Assembly: GCF_019343495.1 (NCBI RefSeq)
Contig: NZ_CP072550.1
Span: 186,001-250,000, forward strand
Direction: 5' to 3'
DNA: 64,000 nucleotides
Source of the DNA: Acinetobacter lwoffii
Lineage (GTDB): Bacteria > Pseudomonadota > Gammaproteobacteria > Pseudomonadales > Moraxellaceae
Part shown: positions 36,552-45,758 of the stretch, piece by piece
Position numbering within the stretch: the first letter of the stretch is position 1
Layout of the letters: each line of letters begins with the position of its first letter
Made by a program: the position numbers and the translations under genes
The notes under the pieces: model-generated
What the model saw: the letters and a program-made list of their open reading frames with translations, nothing else
What the model was told of the DNA's origin: nothing
Database searches by the model: none

Positions 36552-36642
36552 ATTCAGAATTGAAATAGAAAAATTTAAAAATAAATAACTTGGAAATAGA
36601 TTTTATGATAAAATTCAATCAGCTATATTAATTTCTACACTT

Positions 36643-36928
36643 ATGTCTGCACTACAAAAAATTAATGAAGATATGATAGTGAATCTTCCTAAGGGTGATT
36701 TACACGTTCATTTAAATGGAGCTATTCCAACAAATTTAGTTAAGGAATTATTAGCAAAAAATACAAATGGAATTCCCTCAAATTTTGATATTAATAAAGA
36801 TTTAAATATTCTCGAACCACAAAAAAATCTGCAAGATTATTTAAAACCATGGAAAGTCTTAAATTTAATACCTAGATCGCAGAGTGATTTAAATAAAATA
36901 GTATTACAAACATTTTTTAGTTTAAAAC
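36643..36928 (+). pseudogene. adenosine deaminase-like gene, 5' fragment only
   Basis: The first ~95 codons of an adenosine deaminase-family protein from the ATG at 36643. The zinc-binding start motif NLPKGDLHVHLNGAIP (H-x-H) is clear, followed by the helical region. At 36929 a MITE interrupts the frame, which then ends after 13 foreign residues. The remainder of the gene (normally ~330-500 residues, including the later His/Glu/Asp ligands) is absent, so no activity is expected. Deaminase-like proteins occur in some antiphage systems such as RADAR, so it may be a relic of another defence gene (inference). Confidence 0.75.
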
Positions 36929-37041
36929 GGCTTTGTTGTATAAACATTCTTCAAGATACTGATTTTTAAGGATTTGTTTAAATTTTAATCCAAAAATAAA
37001 TTAAACAAAATCATAGTCTTAGATATTTATGCAACAAAGCC
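36929..37041. mobile_element. 113-bp MITE with IS5/IS903-type ends
   Basis: The ends are GGCTTTGTTGTATAAACA and, inverted on the right, GGCTTTGTTGCATAAATA. There is no coding capacity. The terminal sequence matches the first ten bases of the IS5-family element 380 bp away, so that or a related transposase could mobilise it. No clear target duplication is present. Confidence 0.8.
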
Positions 37042-37115
37042 CCATTAGAGCTAAACTCCATTTACTAATGTCATATTTAAATCTAATGGTATGAAAGTAC
37101 TATCAAATATACTGT

Positions 37116-38747
37116 TTAAATTACAGCGATTTCATTCTTGCTTCCATTATTTCGAATTTGAAGTCTTGGAACCATTGAATTATTTAAGTAATCATAAATA
37201 ACCATTTCAGGATGATGCAGATCAAATGCTTGTCCAAACCATATACAAGCAGCATTGGATGCACATGGTAAGACATGAATTTTGGTAATTCCTTTATCTG
37301 TTAGACTATGAAATAACGCATGAATATCTTGCATGAAACTTAGTCCTCGTTCAGGATTTCTTATTGCTCCATTCCCCATATATTCTGGTTTAGCAGTAAT
37401 GTTAATTACCGGATGTCCTAATTCAACAGCCTTATTTTTAGAGGTTTCTGGATCAGCAGTGAGATTCAATCTAATAGTAATTTCAGTACAATCTTCTATT
37501 TCACTGAAATTATTAATTTCATACGCTTTGGTTGTACATATAAGATCAGGCCACATCCAACAACTTCCATCCCTATACATAAGCATAGGTATAAATTTCC
37601 CTTTATTTCCTAATTTACTTCCTAATGCTATTAGGCATGGCATAGGGCCGAAGCCAAAAATAGCTACTCTCTTATCATCAAATTTAGTTTCCCTAAGTAA
37701 TTGTTCTGTTTGAACTTCAAATTCTTCTAAAAAATACTTTTTATAGAACTCATCAGCTGAAGCTCTTAAATGAGCTGGTAATGGTTCATGAATTAGTGTC
37801 TTATCTTTATGCAAAATAGATTTTAATGGGAGAAGGCAGCTTGCAATATCACGTCGTGAAGGAGACTGAGGAATATTGCGATTCACGGGCCAGAAAAATA
37901 AATACACTGGCATAGGAGTAAAGCTTAAAGAATCTAATAAATCTTCGCATTGTGCTGTGAAATTACTTCTCATTTGCGAGAGTCTTGAAGCTGTATATTC
38001 TGCGCCAGCAACTTTATCAATTAACCTATGATGTTTTTCACATAATAATAAAATATTCGTTGGATCATCTGATAGTTGATATGAGAAGAAGGGGATACCG
38101 CGAGTAGAATTTTCTGATGCTGCAACATTATGAGCTAAAACGCCATATGTACCTTCAAATCCAGTTATTTCATCTATGTTTAATTTTGCACCACATCCTT
38201 TAAACATACATCGGCCATGACTTGAGAGATAAATCTGGTTTTTATCTTTTTCAGATAAATCGTTACCCCTACCTGTAAGATGCTCAAAATCAAAAATTCT
38301 TTTTATGAAATATTCTAATTGGTTTACAGGGTTTGGTTTTTGTTTAGGAATCTTTCTAGGAACAAAATCTACATCTTTAACTTCGCTCTCTTGAGAGGAG
38401 GTTAAATTCCATGTTTCTTTTAACTTTTCAAAATCATGTAGAGTGTGGGCATCAATTATGTGACCTTGAAGAAAGCGTGCATAAATGGAAATTTTTTTGG
38501 CAAGCAATCTTCGGACAAAAGTTAAAGTATCATCATAATTGAGAATTATACGGAAAAAACTTTCAGGGCTTTTATTTTTCAATAAGACAAAAATTATATT
38601 TTTACGTTCTTCATCAACTAATACACCTAATGAATCTATACAAATATGCTTTAAAATTTCTTCTATATATTTATTTGCATTTGATAAATCATCTATTGCT
38701 GATAAAGAAGTCTGTAAACTTAGGGATGGGTCTAGTTGCATTTTCAA
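37116..38747 (-). CDS. cap5: CBASS effector, HNH nuclease-SAVED (Cap5-like) with extra N-terminal domain
   Basis: 543 residues. An HNH endonuclease lies at ~172-250: SSHGRCMFKGCGAKL, a central LAHNVAAS and LLLCEKHHRLID, with zinc-type cysteines. A SAVED domain (~330-540) includes a FGFGPMPCLIALGSKLG stretch and the late NITAKP and IHVLPC strands. In Cap5 proteins the SAVED domain binds the cyclic oligonucleotide made by the CD-NTase and this activates DNA degradation. Typical Cap5 proteins are ~380-420 residues with HNH at the N-terminus. Here ~170 further residues precede it, helical and of unknown role. The start overlaps cap3 by 4 bp. It is the last gene of the CBASS operon. Confidence 0.88.
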   Translation of the reverse strand: MKMQLDPSLSLQTSLSAIDDLSNANKYIEEILKHICIDSLGVLVDEERKNIIFVLLKNKSPESFFRIILNYDDTLTFVRRLLAKKISIYARFLQGHIIDAHTLHDFEKLKETWNLTSSQESEVKDVDFVPRKIPKQKPNPVNQLEYFIKRIFDFEHLTGRGNDLSEKDKNQIYLSSHGRCMFKGCGAKLNIDEITGFEGTYGVLAHNVAASENSTRGIPFFSYQLSDDPTNILLLCEKHHRLIDKVAGAEYTASRLSQMRSNFTAQCEDLLDSLSFTPMPVYLFFWPVNRNIPQSPSRRDIASCLLPLKSILHKDKTLIHEPLPAHLRASADEFYKKYFLEEFEVQTEQLLRETKFDDKRVAIFGFGPMPCLIALGSKLGNKGKFIPMLMYRDGSCWMWPDLICTTKAYEINNFSEIEDCTEITIRLNLTADPETSKNKAVELGHPVINITAKPEYMGNGAIRNPERGLSFMQDIHALFHSLTDKGITKIHVLPCASNAACIWFGQAFDLHHPEMVIYDYLNNSMVPRLQIRNNGSKNEIAVI

Positions 38748-39250
38748 TTTAACTCAATATAACCTAACAGTTTGATTTTAAAATTTTTTCTACCAATCCA
38801 GATTCCAGTTTTTACTCTTCCGATTATTAAATATAAAACTGGGTCATTAAGATTGGTAATGCCATTTAGAACAGTATCTATATCCCTTAAATCGGTTGGA
38901 GAGGGTGTTGGTACATCTTCAGGATGTGTATGCCATAGGCCTTGAAAATTATAGAATTTTTTAGATTCGTTCCAAGCTTGTATTAAAGCATATTGGTGGG
39001 ACTTTGACCTAAAGAAAGACATACGTGTTTGACAGTCTCCTTCCATAGGAGAGGTAAAGCTTTCAATGATTTTAGCTTTAGTTTCTATGTCTGTTCTTCC
39101 AATTAGAATGCCACCCGATTCTGGAGAATCTGATTCTAATTGTATAAATTGCTTTAAACTCTTTAAAACATTTGCTTGAATAATAAAGACTTGGCCTGTA
39201 GGTGTGTCACATTTAATCCTCCCTTGAGTTATGTATTGCAACATGGGCAT
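38744..39250 (-). CDS. cap3: CBASS Cap3, JAMM/MPN isopeptidase
   Basis: 168 residues. The JAMM zinc motif is complete: E44 in SPESGGILIG, then H107-x-H109 (GLWHTHP), S117 and D120 in PSPTDLRD, spaced H-x-H-x7-S-x2-D. In type II CBASS, Cap3 removes the CD-NTase from its conjugated targets, opposing Cap2. The gene overlaps cap2 by 22 bp and the effector gene by 4 bp, so translation is tightly coupled. It is intracellular. Confidence 0.92.
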   Translation of the reverse strand: MPMLQYITQGRIKCDTPTGQVFIIQANVLKSLKQFIQLESDSPESGGILIGRTDIETKAKIIESFTSPMEGDCQTRMSFFRSKSHQYALIQAWNESKKFYNFQGLWHTHPEDVPTPSPTDLRDIDTVLNGITNLNDPVLYLIIGRVKTGIWIGRKNFKIKLLGYIELN

Positions 39251-40887
39251 ACTTCTTTATAAATTTCTTTTAAATTCAATATATTAATTCCATTTGAATT
39301 ATTTACTGAATTATAAAAAGGGGTAGTAATTATTCCATTTTTATTTGCATTCTGATTGTCGCCAGAAATAGAAACAAATCCTAATTGTTGATTCAGGACA
39401 TATTCAGAAATATAGCTTGCTAGCTTCATGCAATTTAAAGAAGAGAAGGGGGTAAATGCACCAGCACACCCTGTAATATTTTTAGCAATTAGCTGTCCAG
39501 ATTGTACATATTTATACATAGGGGTAAGACTTTTATTTGATTTTTCATCAAAATATAAGCAGTTTAAACATCCTACATGTTTATTATTGAAAGAAATAAA
39601 ATGTCCACCTAAATCATAAGGTTCTAACCAGCCTATTATTACTTGAATGTTTGCACTTATTTCATAAATAGTTTTTACGAGAGAAATCTCAGTAGGAGTA
39701 TGGCCAATTGCTATGATGATAGTATCAATATCTTCAGTAATTTTTGATTTTATCCAGCTTTCACCATGGCTTACGAATGGAAAAATAGTTAATCCGGGCC
39801 TTTCTATTAAAAACTTATTAGCTAAAGAAGTAGATTTATAGGTATTAACATACTGCAAACCTAAAGAATGACGATAAATATTATCTGTTTTTAAAAGCTC
39901 TGGATCTATGAAAGAAAATTTATTTACGCCTGTTTGAGCTAATATCTCTGCAATCTTTGAGCCTAAAGCCCCACATCCGATAATCGCTATATGTCTTGTT
40001 TTTTTCTCTTGCCCCGTTCTATTTAATAAATAATCTATCCACGCTCTTTGTGTTAAAGAGACTTTAAAGCCTTTGAAGGATACTTTTTCTTTGAAAGAAT
40101 ACCAAATGGCATAATAAAAAATCACATAAGCAAATCCATGTTCATTTGGAATTCCCACTAGGGCATAATGATTGCCTTGTTTTAACAAAGATCGTTTGTT
40201 CTCATTAGAGAGGGTATTAACAATTTTTAGAAAATAGTCCTCATTAAAATAATCTCCTATATCTGGTATGGGGAAAACAGAAGCATCTTCTAATAATATC
40301 TTATGAATTTTTACTTTTGTGAGCTGGTTGTGGTTTATGTAAGAACTATCGCCATCATCAATATGCTCTAATATTTGATGATTCCCTTTTGATGATTTTC
40401 TTAACCAACCATATAAATTAAATGTAGAAGTAGGGTCGCAATGTAATATTACATCCTCATTTATATTTTGAGTGCTGCCTAAATATCCTTCTAGTTCGTT
40501 ATACAAGCTTACTCGGTTGTTTAATTGAAAATTAATAAAAGATTGCTTGAGTATATCTATAGCCCTTTCAAAGAATTCAGTAATAAGTTCTTTATGTCTA
40601 TAGCCTTCAAAGTTTTCACCTTGATGATCCGTAGTACAAATTTCCCCACTTTGACTCACATGATCTAAGGCAGACATTGGTCGTGTCAATATTCTAAAAA
40701 TGGGAGGTATCGTCCAATTAGCTCTATTTTGAAAAATTAGACCAAGGCAAACCTGTTGTGTATTAATGAGAAAATCAAATTTTAGATTAACCCAATCCTT
40801 AGTAATAGAAGTGACATGGATATTTTGAGCTCCATGTTCACTTAATAGCTTTTCAATATTGTCTAACTTTGGGTTATCAAAAAACAT
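39229..40887 (-). CDS. cap2: CBASS Cap2, E2-E1 ubiquitin-transfer-like protein
   Basis: 552 residues. The N-terminal E2-like domain (~1-160) has its active cysteine at residue 84 in SGEICTTDHQ. A ThiF/E1 adenylation domain follows at ~305-530: RHIAIIGCGALGSKIAEIL, then FIDPELLKTDNIYRH, with the E1 cysteine in the TGCAGAFTPFSS stretch and zinc-type cysteines in LNCLYF and CPCC. Cap2 conjugates the CD-NTase C-terminus to target molecules to prime signal synthesis. The gene starts 9 bp after the CD-NTase gene. All key residues are visible. Confidence 0.92.
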   Translation of the reverse strand: MFFDNPKLDNIEKLLSEHGAQNIHVTSITKDWVNLKFDFLINTQQVCLGLIFQNRANWTIPPIFRILTRPMSALDHVSQSGEICTTDHQGENFEGYRHKELITEFFERAIDILKQSFINFQLNNRVSLYNELEGYLGSTQNINEDVILHCDPTSTFNLYGWLRKSSKGNHQILEHIDDGDSSYINHNQLTKVKIHKILLEDASVFPIPDIGDYFNEDYFLKIVNTLSNENKRSLLKQGNHYALVGIPNEHGFAYVIFYYAIWYSFKEKVSFKGFKVSLTQRAWIDYLLNRTGQEKKTRHIAIIGCGALGSKIAEILAQTGVNKFSFIDPELLKTDNIYRHSLGLQYVNTYKSTSLANKFLIERPGLTIFPFVSHGESWIKSKITEDIDTIIIAIGHTPTEISLVKTIYEISANIQVIIGWLEPYDLGGHFISFNNKHVGCLNCLYFDEKSNKSLTPMYKYVQSGQLIAKNITGCAGAFTPFSSLNCMKLASYISEYVLNQQLGFVSISGDNQNANKNGIITTPFYNSVNNSNGINILNLKEIYKEVCPCCNT

Positions 40888-40896
40888 TGAGTTTTC

Positions 40897-41910
40897 CTAA
40901 GCAGATTTTCCTTCTTGAGTGTAATAAGTTTGTACTACTGGTTCGGACACTTCTTGTATTTCAGGGATAGGGAATTGTCTTCCAAAAGTTTTATTTAAAA
41001 TTTTGCAAGCTTCTACTGTATCAGTTTCCTCATTTACAGCTTCTAAAGATGATTTTAAATCTTCAAGTTTTGATTTTAAGTGCTCCATTTGTTTTCGGGT
41101 CAATTTTTCGAGTAAGTCTACACCTTGATGTGCAGGTAAATTAATTACGAGTCTGAAGTAATACTCGTTATTTTCTGGATCAATGCTAAAGGTAGTGAAT
41201 TGATCTAATACATTATTTACTATAGAAAGTAATACCTTATTATCATTCTCATAATCTTCAGCTGTTATATGCTCATATACAGCTGTAGTGATAGCAATAC
41301 TCTTAAAAAAATCTAGACCTTTCTCATTTCGCCATTGTTTCAAGTAGCGAGTACATCGTCTAAACTGATGACGTAAATCTGAATCATCTTCAAATTTTCC
41401 CAAAATTGTATCGGTAAGTTCAGTAGGATTTGAAATATCCCAAGTCTTAAGGTCTTCAGAGGAGAATTCCTTACCTCGAGCTAGATACATATTGCCTTTG
41501 TCGTCTTCAGCGTAGATGGGCAGATCTACATGATAATCGGGACTACCATTTTTGAGATAAGTGACAGTTACGCAAGGTCGTTTGATCGTTACAGTTCTAT
41601 TTGAATGAGTTAAAGCATCTCTAACAATTTTTTTAATTTCTACTGAGCCATATTCCTCTTTGTCACAATCTAATAAAACTCCTACATCAATATCATAATC
41701 TCCATTCTTAGGCTTAATCCCTGTGCCCAAGGCATAACTACCTTGATTAAAGTATTCAACAAATTGAGGACCATTTGGATCCTTTTTGAGTTCATCTTTT
41801 AAGGTGCTAATCAAAAGGTCACGTTTTTCACGTAATGTACTTTCTTCGTCATAACGACCTAATCGAATATTTGTGTGGAACTTAGCATAGTGTTTTTGTG
41901 GATTCGCCAT
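40897..41910 (-). CDS. CBASS CD-NTase (cyclic oligonucleotide synthase)
   Basis: 337 residues. The nucleotidyltransferase motif is GSYALGT at 57-63, then D73 and D75 in DYDIDV, with the third acidic residue D129 in YHVDLPIY. An OAS-like helical domain follows. The protein ends in EGKSA, a short flexible tail as needed for Cap2-mediated conjugation. It is the first gene of the operon cdn-cap2-cap3-effector, which defines type II CBASS. On phage infection it should make a cyclic di- or trinucleotide that activates the HNH-SAVED effector. I do not assign the clade or the product from sequence alone. GGAGATCC lies ~35 bp upstream; the binding site before the ATG is weak. Confidence 0.92.
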   Translation of the reverse strand: MANPQKHYAKFHTNIRLGRYDEESTLREKRDLLISTLKDELKKDPNGPQFVEYFNQGSYALGTGIKPKNGDYDIDVGVLLDCDKEEYGSVEIKKIVRDALTHSNRTVTIKRPCVTVTYLKNGSPDYHVDLPIYAEDDKGNMYLARGKEFSSEDLKTWDISNPTELTDTILGKFEDDSDLRHQFRRCTRYLKQWRNEKGLDFFKSIAITTAVYEHITAEDYENDNKVLLSIVNNVLDQFTTFSIDPENNEYYFRLVINLPAHQGVDLLEKLTRKQMEHLKSKLEDLKSSLEAVNEETDTVEACKILNKTFGRQFPIPEIQEVSEPVVQTYYTQEGKSA

Positions 41911-42616
41911 ATTGTTGTATTCCTGTAGTGCTTTTGTTGTTATGGGGATCTCCTATATTAAATACAAGTTAAGACATTAAAAAAAATAGAATTTTTAAAG
42001 GGAAAATTTAATCAAAAAATATTTAAACAAACGATGAGATGTATCAATCTCCAATTTTTAGCATTCCTTCCCAACTAAAATAGTTTTGAGTCAAATTCTT
42101 TCTGGACATCGCCCATACACGACCATGCATCTTGCAAGGTCCAATTACGGCATCGCCACCACAGAGTAAAAAGAATGTTCAAAATAAACAGTCTAAAAAT
42201 TCTGAATAGCCTTTTAGAACAGAGAGTTAAGGCACACAATTTAAAATAGTCAGTGAGCCTATCAAAATCCTCATGTATGAAACCTAAGAAGTTCCACATT
42301 TTTCTGGGTATACAAGCCTAAATTTTATGGAAAGAATTCATATGCTGCTCCTTTAGCTAAAAGAGTATTCAGCTTACGATTCGTGGTTATTTTCAACAGT
42401 GCCTTCTGGTAAGGGTCGGCACCTGCACATCAAAAAAATCTCCCCCCAGAGTACGGCTGTTTCTATCGGGGGTAGAATATTCATTCTGTTACTTTAGACT
42501 ATAGCCTAACGGAACAAAATAAAGTCTTAAAAAGCAACTCAAAAACCGTATTTATAGACTTAATATTTAATTTCGGTACAATATGTATTTAATTATCTAA
42601 ACTCTAACGGTACAGA
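41911..42616. other. 706-bp non-coding region between CBASS and resolvase
   Basis: No convincing gene. It must contain the CBASS promoter (minus strand) and the resolvase promoter. Before the resolvase there are three similar 10-mers, TAACGGAACA (42506-42515), TTTCGGTACA (42571-42580) and TAACGGTACA (42605-42614), a possible res or operator site. A CCCCC/GGGGG stem lies near 42445-42476. Confidence 0.5.
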
Positions 42617-43183
42617 ATGCCTAATCAGGTCGGATATATTCGAGTCAGTTCAACTGAACAAAATACTGAACGTCAATTAGATGGAATCAGCCTGGATAAG
42701 ACCTTTACTGAAAAGGCAAGCGGTGGTAGCCGTGAACGTCCTCAGTTAAATGCAATGCTCGACTATCTGCGTGAAGGTGATACGGTGCATGTTCATAGTA
42801 TTGATCGTCTGGCACGTAATACAAATGATCTGAACGAAATTGTGAATAGTCTGAATGATCGTGGTATAACCATTATTTTTCATAAAGAGAATTTGACCTT
42901 CAGTCATGATGTAGCACAATCGGCAATAAATAAACTCATGTTTCAGATGCTTGCTGCATTTGCAGAGTTTGAACGCTCCATGATCCGTGAGCGTCAAAAG
43001 GAAGGAATTGCAAAAGCCAAAGCGAAGGGCTTATATAAGGGAAGAAAGCGGAAGGTTGACTATGTTGAAATACGAAAAGCAATGGCTGAAGAAAATTCAA
43101 CATTTAGAGGTGTTGCAGAAAAGTTTAAAGTAGGGATAGCAACAGTACAAAGAGCTTTAAAAGAAGAAACTAATAATCAATAA
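42617..43183 (+). CDS. serine recombinase (resolvase/invertase family)
   Basis: 188 residues from the ATG at 42617. The resolvase domain has YIRVSSTEQN with the catalytic serine at residue 11, the DRLARNTNDL motif, and FAEFERSMIRERQKEGI at the start of helix E. A C-terminal helix-turn-helix (TFRGVAEKFKVGIATVQRAL) completes the family. Length is normal (~185). It would cut and rejoin DNA at res-type sites such as the repeats just upstream. Such genes are common on Acinetobacter plasmids and in Tn3-like elements, though no Tn3 transposase is present here. Confidence 0.92.
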   Translation: MPNQVGYIRVSSTEQNTERQLDGISLDKTFTEKASGGSRERPQLNAMLDYLREGDTVHVHSIDRLARNTNDLNEIVNSLNDRGITIIFHKENLTFSHDVAQSAINKLMFQMLAAFAEFERSMIRERQKEGIAKAKAKGLYKGRKRKVDYVEIRKAMAEENSTFRGVAEKFKVGIATVQRALKEETNNQ

Positions 43184-43192
43184 GGTTGATTA

Positions 43193-43318
43193 ATGAAGAC
43201 GCTTAGATATTCAAATTTAGAAAAGATCATGACCATTTATACTGAAATTTCTACTTATATTACATTTCATAATGCGACTGGTTTAACAGATATAAATAAA
43301 TCAATGGAAGATTTTTGA
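43193..43318 (+). pseudogene. 5' fragment of an unidentified small gene, cut by an IS3-family element
   Basis: 41 codons from an ATG at 43193, ten bases after the resolvase stop codon. The stop TGA is supplied by the left end of the IS3-family element (TGAACCGTACC at 43316). The fragment is helical and polar. It was probably co-transcribed with the resolvase before truncation. Family not recognised. Confidence 0.45.
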
Positions 43319-44250
43319 ACCGTACCGGGTTTGTCGGAGACCAAGCTTTCTGAGAGAATGTCCCGATGAAAAAAGTAAAATATACCCCTGAAATCAGAGA
43401 AAGAGCGGTTCAATTATTGATTGAATCCGAGAAAGATTATCCATCGAATTGGGCTGCGATCACCGCTATTGCTCCCTGAGCAGTATACTGCGCAAGGGTT
43501 GTACTCCTGAAACACTACGTGTTTGGTATCAAAAATATTTAGATAAACAAAATCCAGTTAAAGTACAGCAGCTTTCAGACCAAGAACGTATCAAACAACT
43601 GGAACGCGAAAATAAAGAACTGCAACGTGCCAATGAAATTCTACGTAAAGCAGCCGCTTTTTTCGCCCAGGCGGAGCTCGACCGCCCACACAAATAATGG
43701 TGGATTTTATCCATAACAATAAAGAGCTATATGGTGTTGAGGCGATTTGTAGGATTTTACCGATCGCAGCTTCAACCTATTACCGGACTCTAGATCTCTG
43801 CGAAAATCCAGAACATCGAGCAAAGCGAGATTTACATGACTTGCATCATGCTGAGGAGATTAAACGAATTTGGAAGGAAAGTTCAGGTCGGTATGGTGTA
43901 CGTAAAGTCTGGCAAAAACTGAAACGTGAAGGCTATATTATTGCACGCTGTACTGTTGCTCGATTAATGCAAAAGCTAGGTATACAAGGTGTTTGGCGTG
44001 GTAAGAACAAACAAACCACCCGTAGCCGAGATGATCAAAAACGAGCGGATGACTTGGTGAAACGTAATTTTAGTGCTGATCATCCTGACCAACTGTGGGT
44101 GAGTGACTTTACGTATATTCAAACAAATTCAGGCTGGGTCTATACTGCATTTATTATTGATGTGTTCTCACGAGCAATTGTTGGATGGAAAGTATCGACA
44201 CGGATGAATACAGATATGGTGCTCGATGCATTGGAGCAAGCATTTAGGGC
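43316..44250 (+). mobile_element. IS3-family element, right end lost, both frames broken
   Basis: It starts with TGAACCGTACCGGGTTTGTC, a terminal repeat of the IS3 family. OrfA contains an indel and OrfB is cut at about 44250, where GC-rich floR-region DNA begins. The right boundary is approximate. Confidence 0.8.
43366..43697 (+). pseudogene. IS3-family transposase OrfA, frameshifted
   Basis: The frame starts at the ATG at 43366 (MKKVKYTPEIRERAVQLL) and stops at a TGA at 43477-43479 after WAAITAIAP. The OrfA sequence resumes in another frame at GCTPETLRVWYQKYL. At the break lies the 12-bp palindrome GCAGTATACTGC (43480-43491), foreign to the gene and probably an insertion scar. Confidence 0.8.
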
Positions 44251-44338
44251 GGCAGAGGGGGCTGGAACGCTGAGTGCGCCCATGCCGCATTGCAAAGCAA
44301 AAGATAATCGGATAAAATGTAGCAATTCATATTCGTAA
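43697..44338 (+). pseudogene. IS3-family transposase OrfB, 3' truncated
   Basis: About 190 native residues include the N-terminal HTH_21 region (SSGRYGVRKVWQKLKREG) and the first part of the integrase domain (LWVSDFTYIQTNSGWVY, FIIDVFSRAIVGW). It is cut before the second catalytic Asp and the Glu, where the frame runs into the GC-rich floR segment. Inactive. Confidence 0.85.
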
Positions 44339-44384
44339 GCGTGGAGTAATCAGATGGGAAATTCCAAGTCAGCAGACAAGTAAG

Positions 44385-44411
44385 CCGCAACAACCAGTAT
44401 TGTTGTTGCGG
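44385..44411 (+). promoter_or_regulatory. perfect 10-bp hairpin upstream of floR
   Basis: CCGCAACAAC, loop CAGTATT, GTTGTTGCGG, about 80 bp before the floR start. No T-run follows, so it is not a simple terminator. It may be part of the ISCR2-linked floR leader that commonly travels with the gene. Confidence 0.5.
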
Positions 44412-44489
44412 CGCTCTGTAAGGCTAGTCTCATCTGATTGCTGACGAGCAGACGTCGCCCGGTATTCCTTAATCGAGGGTTGATTCGTC

Positions 44490-45704
44490 ATGACCACCAC
44501 ACGCCCCGCGTGGGCCTATACGCTGCCGGCAGCACTGCTGCTGATGGCTCCTTTCGACATCCTCGCTTCACTGGCGATGGATATTTATCTCCCTGTCGTT
44601 CCAGCGATGCCCGGCATCCTGAACACGACGCCCGCTATGATCCAACTCACGTTGAGCCTCTATATGGTGATGCTCGGCGTGGGCCAGGTGATTTTTGGTC
44701 CGCTCTCAGACAGAATCGGGCGACGGCCAATTCTACTTGCGGGCGCAACGGCTTTCGTCATTGCGTCTCTGGGAGCAGCTTGGTCTTCAACTGCACCGGC
44801 CTTTGTCGCTTTCCGTCTACTTCAAGCAGTGGGCGCGTCGGCCATGCTGGTGGCGACGTTCGCGACGGTTCGCGACGTTTATGCCAACCGTCCTGAGGGT
44901 GTCGTCATCTACGGCCTTTTCAGTTCGATGCTGGCGTTCGTGCCTGCGCTCGGCCCTATCGCCGGAGTATTGATCGGCGAGTTCTTGGGATGGCAGGCGA
45001 TATTCATTACTTTGGCTATACTGGCGATGCTCGCACTCCTAAATGCGGGTTTCAGGTGGCACGAAACCCGCCCTCTGGATCAAGTCAAGACGCGCCGATC
45101 TGTCTTGCCGATCTTCGCGAGTCCGGCTTTTTGGGTTTACACTGTCGGCTTTAGCGCCGGTATGGGCACCTACTTCGTCTTCTTCTCGACGGCTCCCCGT
45201 GTGCTCATAGGCCAAGCGGAATATTCCGAGATCGGATTCAGCTTTGCCTTCGCCACTGTCGCGCTTGTAATGATCGTGACAACCCGTTTCGCGAAGTCCT
45301 TTGTCGCCAGATGGGGCATCGCAGGATGCGTGGCGCGTGGGATGGCGTTGCTTGTTTGCGGAGCGGTCCTGTTGGGGATCGGCGAACTTTACGGCTCGCC
45401 GTCATTCCTCACCTTCATCCTACCGATGTGGGTTGTCGCGGTCGGTATTGTCTTCACGGTGTCCGTTACCGCGAACGGCGCTTTGGCAGAGTTCGACGAC
45501 ATCGCGGGATCAGCGGTCGCGTTCTACTTCTGCGTTCAAAGCCTGATAGTCAGCATTGTCGGGACATTGGCGGTGGCACTTTTAAACGGTGACACAGCGT
45601 GGCCCGTGATCTGTTACGCCACGGCGATGGCGGTACTGGTTTCGTTGGGGCTGGTGCTCCTTCGGCTCCGTGGGGCTGCCACCGAGAAGTCGCCAGTCGT
45701 CTAA
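44490..45704 (+). CDS. floR: florfenicol/chloramphenicol exporter FloR
   Basis: 404 residues, the usual FloR length. It is a 12-TM major facilitator (DHA1) drug/proton antiporter with the family motif GPLSDRIGRRPILL in the loop between TM2 and TM3 and the N-terminal MTTTRPAWAYTL start of FloR. It exports chloramphenicol and florfenicol across the inner membrane. The gene and its flanks are visibly GC-rich compared with the AT-rich plasmid, evidence of recent transfer. It is followed by the lysR remnant that usually accompanies floR. A broken IS3 element lies upstream and an IS6-family element downstream. No ISCR2 rcr gene is present. Confidence 0.96.
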   Translation: MTTTRPAWAYTLPAALLLMAPFDILASLAMDIYLPVVPAMPGILNTTPAMIQLTLSLYMVMLGVGQVIFGPLSDRIGRRPILLAGATAFVIASLGAAWSSTAPAFVAFRLLQAVGASAMLVATFATVRDVYANRPEGVVIYGLFSSMLAFVPALGPIAGVLIGEFLGWQAIFITLAILAMLALLNAGFRWHETRPLDQVKTRRSVLPIFASPAFWVYTVGFSAGMGTYFVFFSTAPRVLIGQAEYSEIGFSFAFATVALVMIVTTRFAKSFVARWGIAGCVARGMALLVCGAVLLGIGELYGSPSFLTFILPMWVVAVGIVFTVSVTANGALAEFDDIAGSAVAFYFCVQSLIVSIVGTLAVALLNGDTAWPVICYATAMAVLVSLGLVLLRLRGAATEKSPVV

Positions 45705-45758
45705 CCGACGACTGGTAGCAGGCCCGCTCCGATGCGGCGCACTAACCATCGAAACCTC

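Noticed and set aside
42075..42299. 74-aa minus-strand frame between CBASS and resolvase
   Set aside because: Tryptophan/cysteine-rich composition, no ribosome binding site and no family resemblance. Probably a chance frame or an old IS relic.
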